A DNA stretch of 13,104 bases from an uncultured Moraxella sp. (GTDB lineage Bacteria; Pseudomonadota; Gammaproteobacteria; Pseudomonadales; Moraxellaceae): positions 1 to 13,104 of the forward strand of contig CALJUC010000047.1 in the NCBI GenBank assembly GCA_937975585.1, in the 5' to 3' direction. The notes beneath the pieces are model-generated. The model was given only the letters and a program-made list of their open reading frames with translations, did not search any database and was not told the origin of the DNA. This document shows positions 7,193 to 12,033 of the stretch, piece after piece; the first letter of the stretch is position 1; each line of letters begins with the position of its first letter. The position numbers and the translations under genes are program-made.

Positions 7193-7298
7193 TATAGTCT
7201 TTTAAATTCAATCTAATACGGCGTCAAGCTCGCTCGATGTATTATTTATACTATGTGCGCTCGCTTTCCTTGTCTTAAAATGAATTTCTTTGACTATA
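7193..7298. repeat. MITE-like repeat with terminal inverted repeats
   Basis: The 106-base element begins right after the dacB stop codon. Its ends are imperfect 18-base terminal inverted repeats: TATAGTC-tttt-AAATTCA at 7193-7210, and at 7281-7298 the complement of TATAGTC-aaag-AAATTCA (14 of 18 identical). It has no coding capacity, and TA is at both extremities. A diverged copy occurs at 4819-4935. The size, structure and lack of genes fit a non-autonomous MITE; no transposase source is in the window. From memory, similar repeats are frequent between genes in Moraxellaceae, but this is unverified. Confidence 0.65.
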
Positions 7299-7331
7299 GT
7301 AAAGGCCAAAAATTTAAACGGGGTTGAATAT

Positions 7332-7369
7332 AAAAAGGCGAGCGAGGATGCTGGCCTTTTTTATTTTTC
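7332..7369. terminator. Bidirectional terminator between dacB and the convergent Nudix gene
   Basis: AAAAAGGC (7332-7339) pairs perfectly with GCCTTTTT (7354-7361), with inner AGC/GCT pairs (7341-7343, 7350-7352), followed by TTTTTTATTTTT on the plus strand. The minus strand gets TTTTTATATTC. An outer AAAGGCCA (7301-7308) could pair alternatively with TGGCCTTT (7352-7359). It serves dacB and the 7400-8035 gene. Confidence 0.75.
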
Positions 7370-7399
7370 ATCTTTTTTGCTTGTACTGAAATGCTCAGG

Positions 7400-8035
7400 T
7401 CAAGTGCCGGATAACGGATTGTTTAACATATCCAGTGGATGCGATAATACATTAAATGTCCAATCAATCTGCCGATCGAATCCGACATTTAACAAGTTTG
7501 CGGTCATGCGGCCGGTTAATCCCCAAACTGTTTCACCCTGAACCATAAAAGCCGGTGATTCTAATAGCACATCATCATATTGTTTGACATAAGACACGGT
7601 TTCTTGGGTAATCAAGGTAGCCAAGTCACCCCAAAATATGCGTGCAATTTCGCCCGCCTCGGGTATCAGATGCAGATTAGGTGGTATCACCCCAACGATA
7701 GGCACGACTGGCATACCGTTTTTGGCGTGGTGTAATGGCAACTCGCCAATGACTTTGACCTGCTCAGGCAAAATGGCGGTTTCTTCGAACGCTTCACGTA
7801 ACGCCGTTGCCGCGTTATCATGGTCATACGATTCGCGGCGACCCCCGGCAAATGCGACTTCTCCGGCATGGTGGGTCATGTGCGACGCGCGTAAGGTGTA
7901 CAAAATCTTGGGTGAAATCTCATCGGTTAACGCAATTAACACGGCCGATGGCTCATGCTGGGTATGCGTCGGGCAAACCTGCAAGCGGCTAGCCAGTTGG
8001 TTTAATAAGGGACTGTTAAAGTTAAATACACTCAT
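7400..8035 (-). CDS. Nudix hydrolase, CoA pyrophosphatase type (NudL-like)
   Basis: The 211-residue cytoplasmic protein has the NudL/UPF0035 pattern in which a CoA-pyrophosphatase signature ('LRASHMTHHAGEVAFAGG', residues 49-65) runs straight into the Nudix box: G64-G65-R-R-E68 and R80-E81-A-F-E84-E85, the glutamates that bind the catalytic Mg/Mn. A 'GMPVVPIVGVI' segment follows, as in the family. Such enzymes cleave CoA or acyl-/oxidised CoA into 3',5'-ADP and phosphopantetheine forms, a turnover or housecleaning role. Length is normal. The ATG at 8035 has no strong Shine-Dalgarno sequence, though MSVFNF is a reasonable N-terminus. It is divergent from another Nudix gene (8261) and has its own terminator at the 3' end. 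Specific substrate not provable from sequence. Confidence 0.88.
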   Translation of the reverse strand: MSVFNFNSPLLNQLASRLQVCPTHTQHEPSAVLIALTDEISPKILYTLRASHMTHHAGEVAFAGGRRESYDHDNAATALREAFEETAILPEQVKVIGELPLHHAKNGMPVVPIVGVIPPNLHLIPEAGEIARIFWGDLATLITQETVSYVKQYDDVLLESPAFMVQGETVWGLTGRMTANLLNVGFDRQIDWTFNVLSHPLDMLNNPLSGT

Positions 8036-8095
8036 AAATATAAGCGGCTCATCGGCTCGTAAATTAAGCTTCTGTTTAAGTTTCTGGTTAAGCGC

Positions 8096-8123
8096 TATAT
8101 AGCGGCGAATTCACCAAATGCAA
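8096..8123 (-). promoter_or_regulatory. Candidate promoter of the CoA pyrophosphatase gene
   Basis: On the minus strand, TTGCAT (8118-8123) is followed after 16 bases by TATATA (8096-8101). The -10 lies in a 12-base perfect palindrome, CGCTATATAGCG (8093-8104). The leader to the ATG would be about 55 bases. Only a moderate match to consensus. Confidence 0.35.
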
Positions 8124-8229
8124 CCATTCAAGGTAGCGAATAGCAGATTTTAACCATACCAAAATCGCGTAATCAATGCTACCATACTTGATAACCTGAG
8201 CAAGCAAAAAACTTAGGGTACAACCCTAA

Positions 8230-8253
8230 TCAAATAACAGGTCAAATAACAGG
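8230..8253 (+). repeat. 12-base perfect tandem duplication before a Nudix gene
   Basis: TCAAATAACAGG occurs twice back to back (8230-8241 and 8242-8253). The second copy supplies the AGG of the Shine-Dalgarno sequence used by the gene starting at 8261; the first copy carries an identical AGG 12 bases further upstream. Just ahead is a small inverted repeat, AGGGT-ACA-ACCCT (8215-8227). Confidence 0.85.
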
Positions 8254-8260
8254 AATCCTC

Positions 8261-8809
8261 ATGCCTTATTGCCTTCAATGTGGCCATTTAGCCGACCATA
8301 AAATCCCTGCCGGTGATACCCGACTACGCATTGTCTGCCCCTCATGTGATTATATTCATTACGAAAACCCCAAAGTCATTAATGGTTGCTTATTGACGCA
8401 TGAGGATAAAGTGCTACTTTGTCGTCGCGCGATTGAGCCGCGTTATGGTTACTGGACATTGCCTGCGGGATTTATGGAATTGGGCGAAACCATGTTAGAA
8501 GGTGGTAATCGTGAGTGCATGGAAGAAGCTGACGCCGAGGGGGACGGACTGGCTTTGTATTGTTTGTATGATATTCCCAATATCGGTCAAATTCATGCCA
8601 TGTATATCGGTAGTCTAAAAGATGGCAAATATGGGGTGGGCGAGGAAAGCTTAGAATGTGGTCTGTTCAGTGAAGATGAGATTCCATGGGATGACTTGGC
8701 ATTTGAAAACGTGCGCCAAACACTGACGTTTTTCTTCGCTGACCGTAAGGTAGGCCATAAACTGGGCGATTTTCCGCTTCACCAAACTGTACTTGCCAGT
8801 AAACAATAA
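8261..8809 (+). CDS. Nudix hydrolase with N-terminal zinc ribbon
   Basis: A 182-residue protein with a four-cysteine zinc ribbon (C4-x2-C7 and C26-x2-C29) followed by a canonical Nudix domain. The Nudix box is complete: G70, E76, R84-E85, E88-E89 (G-x5-E-x7-R-E-x2-E-E), which places Mg/Mn for hydrolysis of nucleoside-diphosphate-X substrates. Length and layout match the zinc-ribbon Nudix proteins usually labelled ADP-ribose pyrophosphatase or NADH-pyrophosphatase-like, but it is shorter than true NudC and lacks the NudC SQPWPFPxS motif. The substrate therefore stays open, with ADP-ribose, NADH or FAD all conceivable. AGGA at 8251-8254 lies 6 bases from the ATG. It is a single gene, divergent from the CoA pyrophosphatase-type gene, and ends before a terminator at 8872-8903. 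Confidence 0.9.
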   Translation: MPYCLQCGHLADHKIPAGDTRLRIVCPSCDYIHYENPKVINGCLLTHEDKVLLCRRAIEPRYGYWTLPAGFMELGETMLEGGNRECMEEADAEGDGLALYCLYDIPNIGQIHAMYIGSLKDGKYGVGEESLECGLFSEDEIPWDDLAFENVRQTLTFFFADRKVGHKLGDFPLHQTVLASKQ

Positions 8810-8842
8810 GACCTACCCAAGGTTAGTTTATTAGCTGACTTA

Positions 8843-8995
8843 TCAATGACCGCATTTGTCACAGCCGTCACAAGCCGCCAACGCACTTCGGCGGTTTCTT
8901 TTTGCCACCAATTGGCGATGATATCTGCGTACCAAATACACAACCGCTAGCAATACAATGGCAGTCACAATCAGCGTTTGGAGGTGTGGATTCAT
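8843..8995 (-). CDS. FeoB-associated Cys-rich small membrane protein
   Basis: A short gene of 50 codons, 36 bases downstream of feoB on the same strand. The minus-strand reading begins MNPHLQTLIVTAIVLLAVVYLV, a single membrane helix at about residues 6-22, then a basic segment (R-R-Y-H-R-Q...K-R-N-R-R), and ends C42-D-G-C45-D-K-C48-G-H. One N-terminal helix plus a cytoplasmic basic stretch and a CxxCxxC tail is the hallmark of the small 'FeoB-associated Cys-rich membrane protein' family found after feoB. The cysteines may bind Fe(II) or an Fe-S cluster and support FeoB, but this is inference. AGGGGA lies 7 bases from the ATG (8993-8995), an excellent Shine-Dalgarno sequence. It is not feoC (a winged-helix protein). 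The 3' half overlaps an opposing-strand terminator. Confidence 0.8.
   Translation of the reverse strand: MNPHLQTLIVTAIVLLAVVYLVRRYHRQLVAKRNRRSALAACDGCDKCGH
8872..8903 (+). terminator. Terminator of the zinc-ribbon Nudix gene, inside an opposing gene
   Basis: AAGCCGCC (8872-8879) pairs with GGCGGTTT (8890-8897; one G-U pair), followed by CTTTTTG. This is a good plus-strand rho-independent terminator, 63 bases after the Nudix stop. It lies inside the minus-strand coding sequence of the Cys-rich FeoB partner; its A/T tail is read there as the Lys-Arg-Asn-Arg-Arg segment. Confidence 0.65.
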
Positions 8996-9031
8996 GTTAT
9001 TTTCCCCTGTTGTCAAAACACTTTGCCTAGC

Positions 9032-10921
9032 TTAAGCCAACAGCCAAGCAGTCACGCGATACGTAATAAAGGCTGCGATATAAGCCAAGATAAATAAAAA
9101 TCCCACGACCGTTGCCGTATATCTGGCAGAGTTACTTTCACGGCGAATCGTGGCGAGCGTTGCCATACACATCGGCGCATAGATATACCAAGCCAAAAAC
9201 GCAAATGCCGTTGGCAAGCCCCATTTGCTACGGATAATCGAAGCCAAGCCATTGGCTACCGAGTTCTCATCACCACCGACGGCATAGACGGTTCCTAAGG
9301 CCGCGACAACCACTTCACGCGCAGCAATACCTGGTATCATGGCGACACACGTCTGCCAGTCAAAGCCCAATGGCGCAAAAATCGGTTGAATCAGATGGCC
9401 CAAGCGCCCTGCGATACTGTATTCAATCGCCGGTGCAGTGGCATTAAGCGGCGCTTTTGGAAACGTGACCAACACCCATAATACCACCGATAATGAAAAA
9501 ATCACCGTGCCCGCACGCAATAAAAACGCTTTAACTTTATCCCATAGGCTGGTCGCAATATGGCGCACATTGGGTAAGCGATAGGTGGGCAACTCCATCA
9601 TCAATGCGGTTAAGCCTTGTTGGCCACGTACTTTAGCGATATATTTTAGCCCCAAGGCCACCAACGCTGCCGAGATAATCCCTGCCAAATACAGCGCAAA
9701 CAAGGTCAAGCCTTGTAGATTAAACATACCTAAAATAGGCTGATTGGGGATAATCGCGGCAATCACCAGTGCATAAATCGGCAAGCGTGCCGAGCAAGTC
9801 AGCATCGGCGCTAATGCCATGGTCACCAATCGTTCACGCGCATTGGGAATAGTACGAGTTGCCATCACCGCGGGTACCGCGCAAGCAAAACTCGATAACA
9901 AGGGGATAAACGCGCGACCCGATAACCCGGTCTTGGCCAGTAAGTTATCAAGCAAAAATGCCGCCCGAGGCAGATAGCCAGAATCTTCGAGTACCAAAAT
10001 AAACAAGAACAAAATCGCAATCTGCGGCACGAAGACAATCACACCACCGACACCGGCCAACACCCCATCGACAAGCAAGCTTTGTAATAATCCCGGGCCT
10101 AACAAGGTCGTGACCCAAACACCTAATATGCCGACCAAGCTTTCTAGCCCATCCATCAATGGAGCTGCCCACGCGTACACCGCTTGGAACATCACAAACA
10201 GCACGACCAATAGAATTAACAAGCCCCAAACAGGGTGTAATAGCACGCTATCGACACGCTCATGCCATGACGGTAATTCACCGCGCTCATGGACGGCGCG
10301 CGCGATAATATCATCGGCTTGCGCATAAAGTAGGGTAGCATCTAAGTTATCAATTTGCTCAGCGATTGGGGTTGCATGCTGTGGATCACGGAATTTGACC
10401 GGTGGCTGTGCCCGTTGCTGGGTCACAAATGCCTTGATTAACTGATGCAGTTTGGCGGAGCCTTCGCGCTTAATCGCCACGGTCTTAACCACTGGCACAC
10501 CGAGTGCCTCAGACAGTGCGGCTTCATCTATCACCACGCCACGCGCACTGGCGACATCCGATAAGTTCAGCGCGACCAACATCGGTAAGCCAAGGTGTTT
10601 TAGCTCAAGAATCATCCGCAGGCTTAAGCGCAAATTGGTCGCATCAGCCAACGCGATAATGCCATCAATGGGCTGTTCGCCTTGTTGTTGACCCAGCAAT
10701 ACTTCGCGTGTTACTTGCTCATCCGGACTTGTGGTACGCAAGCTATAAGTACCGGGCAAATCCAAAATAGTCACATCCGCATCGCCCAACCAAGCGGCAA
10801 GTTTTTTGTCCACGGTCACGCCAGAGTAATTGGCCACCTTGGCTTTGGCCCCAGTCAATGCATTAAAGGTCGCTGTTTTGCCGCTATTGGGCGCCCCGAC
10901 CAGCGCCAACGTGATTGTCAT
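9032..10921 (-). CDS. feoB: Ferrous iron transporter B (GTPase-permease)
   Basis: Inner-membrane Fe(II) importer with an N-terminal G domain. Motifs in a 629-residue reading: G1 G9-A-P-N-S-G-K15-T16, G3 D54-L-P-G57, G4 N119-L-S-D122; then a helical GDI-like region and from ~residue 205 a polytopic core with two Gate repeats. Conserved cysteines of the core are C347 in 'SSFACAVPAVMATRTI' and C376 in 'MLTCSARLPIY'; the second Gate shows 'AREVVVAALGTVY'. The start is ATG 10921 (MTITLALVG), because GAGGA lies 5 bases upstream; an upstream TTG at 10933 is in frame but has no such signal. The length is near the short end for FeoB (E. coli 773). feoA lies 299 bases upstream with a terminator-like hairpin between, and a Cys-rich partner gene lies 36 bases downstream. 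Confidence 0.95.
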   Translation of the reverse strand: MTITLALVGAPNSGKTATFNALTGAKAKVANYSGVTVDKKLAAWLGDADVTILDLPGTYSLRTTSPDEQVTREVLLGQQQGEQPIDGIIALADATNLRLSLRMILELKHLGLPMLVALNLSDVASARGVVIDEAALSEALGVPVVKTVAIKREGSAKLHQLIKAFVTQQRAQPPVKFRDPQHATPIAEQIDNLDATLLYAQADDIIARAVHERGELPSWHERVDSVLLHPVWGLLILLVVLFVMFQAVYAWAAPLMDGLESLVGILGVWVTTLLGPGLLQSLLVDGVLAGVGGVIVFVPQIAILFLFILVLEDSGYLPRAAFLLDNLLAKTGLSGRAFIPLLSSFACAVPAVMATRTIPNARERLVTMALAPMLTCSARLPIYALVIAAIIPNQPILGMFNLQGLTLFALYLAGIISAALVALGLKYIAKVRGQQGLTALMMELPTYRLPNVRHIATSLWDKVKAFLLRAGTVIFSLSVVLWVLVTFPKAPLNATAPAIEYSIAGRLGHLIQPIFAPLGFDWQTCVAMIPGIAAREVVVAALGTVYAVGGDENSVANGLASIIRSKWGLPTAFAFLAWYIYAPMCMATLATIRRESNSARYTATVVGFLFILAYIAAFITYRVTAWLLA

Positions 10922-10950
10922 TGCTATCCTCAACTTAACCGCTTATGCCT

Positions 10951-10980
10951 ATAATAAGCTAGTAGCTTATCCACGGTCAT
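10951..10980 (-). promoter_or_regulatory. Candidate feoB promoter with overlapping 17-base palindrome
   Basis: On the minus strand, ATGACC (10975-10980) and TATTAT (10951-10956) are spaced 18 bases and could be -35/-10, starting transcription about 20-25 bases before the feoB ATG. Between and overlapping the -10 is a perfect palindrome ATAAGCTA-G-TAGCTTAT (10954-10970), a possible operator. This would allow feoB expression despite the terminator after feoA. Moderate match only. Confidence 0.35.
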
Positions 10981-11033
10981 CTTTACTTGATGAATCAATC
11001 TTTAACATGCCTAATCGCTGCTTATAACGTCAT

Positions 11034-11075
11034 GACCCAATGATATATCGCCAATCAACGGCGAATCATTGGGTC
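11034..11075. repeat. Long hairpin between feoA and feoB
   Basis: GACCCAATGAT (11034-11044) and ATCATTGGGTC (11065-11075) are a perfect 11-base inverted repeat; inner arms TCGCC (11048-11052) and GGCGA (11060-11064) also pair, with a 3-base bulge and a 7-base loop. On the minus strand it has no T tail, so it is not itself a terminator. It immediately follows the T tract of the terminator at 11076-11117 in the transcript order. Confidence 0.7.
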
Positions 11076-11117
11076 AAAAAAAGCGTAGTCACCTGTAATC
11101 AGTAACTACGCTATTTT
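11076..11117 (-). terminator. Rho-independent terminator after feoA (within the feo locus)
   Basis: On the minus strand AGCGTAGT pairs with ACTACGCT (plus coordinates 11105-11112 and 11082-11089), with inner CTG/CAG pairs, followed by TTTTTT. It is as good as any terminator in the window. The reverse orientation also has a T-rich tail (ATTTTT). Its place between feoA and feoB suggests that feoA is partly or fully terminated before feoB. Confidence 0.75.
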
Positions 11118-11220
11118 TGCATCAATCTATTATTAGCTATTATGAGGCATAGGGTTTAACAAGGTATGCGATGTATTTTAGCGCATTTACACCAAACAGT
11201 CAGTTAGACCAAGCAACCAA

Positions 11221-11580
11221 TTAGACCAAGCGACACTGAATCTTGGCCAATTCATCACGACGCAAGCTAAATTGCGCGCCACCCGCTAACTGAACCGCAA
11301 ACGGTGGGCGACCAAACAAGCCTTTAGCAACAATCTTAATCGCGGTATTTGGCAAGAAACCTAAGTCGTATAAACGGCGGCTTACCGTCAAATCTTCTTG
11401 ACCAAACGCGGTATTATCAACGATTGCATCAATATAAGCGATTTTTTGTTTGGGTAACTGAAGCAAAGACAAACTTACAGGCTTATCAACACTGCTGCCT
11501 AGATGCGCTGTGTTATCATAGGTTACACGGGTAAATGCGTCATTGGTCACATCGCCCAACGCATCAAAACTTGTCATCAT
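11221..11580 (-). CDS. feoA: Ferrous iron transport protein A, N-terminally extended
   Basis: Small cytoplasmic SH3-like protein that works with FeoB in Fe(II) uptake. The FeoA domain occupies about residues 38-117 of 119, with the family pattern 'RRLYDLGFLPNTAIKIVAKGLFGRPPFAVQLAGGAQFSLRRDELAKI'-type segments: a short helix ending L-G-F, then strands with G-x-P-F and an A-L-R-R-like SLRRDEL end. An N-terminal extension of ~40 polar residues is longer than in E. coli FeoA (75 residues); its role is unknown. Two adjacent ATG codons (11580, 11577) follow AGGATTAGG, so the start could be either. A Fur-type box and -10 lie 60-100 bases upstream. feoB is downstream on the same strand, past a terminator hairpin. 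Confidence 0.88.
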   Translation of the reverse strand: MMTSFDALGDVTNDAFTRVTYDNTAHLGSSVDKPVSLSLLQLPKQKIAYIDAIVDNTAFGQEDLTVSRRLYDLGFLPNTAIKIVAKGLFGRPPFAVQLAGGAQFSLRRDELAKIQCRLV

Positions 11581-11638
11581 CTGCCTAATCCTATGTTAAT
11601 CAGACGTTTATCAACGTCATGCCCTACACCAAACATCA

Positions 11639-11644
11639 CTTATA
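11639..11644 (-). promoter_or_regulatory. Candidate -10 element of the feoA promoter
   Basis: TATAAG on the minus strand at 11639-11644 lies ~60 bases upstream of feoA. The expected -35 region (about 11662-11667) has no good consensus but coincides with the Fur-type box, a common arrangement for repression. Confidence 0.4.
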
Positions 11645-11660
11645 AAGCAAATCACAAATA

Positions 11661-11682
11661 AAAATGAGAAAGATTCTCTTTT
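11661..11682. promoter_or_regulatory. Fur-type box upstream of feoA
   Basis: The core is GAGAA-AGA-TTCTC (11666-11678) flanked by A-rich and T-rich arms, giving a near-symmetric 22-base site resembling gammaproteobacterial Fur boxes such as AATGAGAATGATTCTCATT. It overlaps the predicted -35 of feoA. With iron replete, Fur-Fe(II) would be expected to block transcription. The assignment is by similarity and context only. Confidence 0.65.
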
Positions 11683-11904
11683 CGATGTAATTATTGTCCT
11701 AATTGCGTCAAAAATCAAGGCATGTCACAAAACTTTTTTATATCGTTTTAAACTAGGGTTATCATATAAAAGTTATCTTATAAAAATAGTGCCAGTTTAA
11801 GGGGCATTTTATAAAAAATGTCAGTTCGTTAAACGCGCTAAAACCCATTACTTACAAAAACCAAATAAATGTCACTAATATTTCATTTCGTTCAGCAAAA
11901 AACT
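11683..11904. other. AT-rich intergenic stretch between feoA and the phospholipase gene
   Basis: No gene or clear hairpin with a T tail is visible. It is strongly AT-rich (runs such as TTATCATATAAAAG and TTTTATAAAAAA) and may carry upstream promoter elements or bind nucleoid proteins for the divergent feoA and phospholipase genes. Confidence 0.5.
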
Positions 11905-11913
11905 TGCTACAAT
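11905..11913 (+). promoter_or_regulatory. Candidate extended -10 promoter of the phospholipase gene
   Basis: TGCTACAAT (11905-11913) is an extended -10 (TGn + TACAAT) with only a poor -35 (TTTCGT at 16 bases). Transcription would start near 11920, giving a leader of ~114 bases. Confidence 0.4.
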
Positions 11914-11989
11914 GAAAGTACTTTGCTTTAAACTTAACTATGTTTTTAGCCACTTTTTTATTCGCTATTAAGTAAGTTGATTGAGGATG

Positions 11990-12025
11990 TCCCTGAATCC
12001 GCTGAAATGGTCATTTATTTAGGGA
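11990..12025 (+). promoter_or_regulatory. Leader hairpin that would sequester the phospholipase Shine-Dalgarno
   Basis: TCCCTGAAT (11990-11998) can pair with ATTTAGGGA (12017-12025) along nine bases (one G-U), with an 18-base loop. The right arm contains AGGGA, the Shine-Dalgarno sequence 8 bases before the ATG at 12034. A tiny reading frame (ATG 11987 to TAG 12020-12022, 11 codons, MSLNPLKWSFI) spans the hairpin; its stop codon overlaps AGGGA. Whether it is translated is unknown (its own SD is too close). Confidence 0.45.
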
Positions 12026-12033
12026 ATTTGTGT

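Noticed and set aside
8843..8995. Annotating the small gene after feoB as feoC
   Set aside because: FeoC is a soluble winged-helix protein; this one has a transmembrane helix and a CxxCxxC tail.
10922..10933. Upstream TTG (10933) as the feoB start
   Set aside because: The ATG at 10921 has GAGGA 5 bases away and begins directly before the first strand of the G domain, as in other FeoB proteins.
11661..11682. Reading the GAGAA/TTCTC inverted repeat as a terminator
   Set aside because: Short stem with no GC-rich core, no preceding gene on the plus strand, and position over the feoA promoter favour a Fur-type site.
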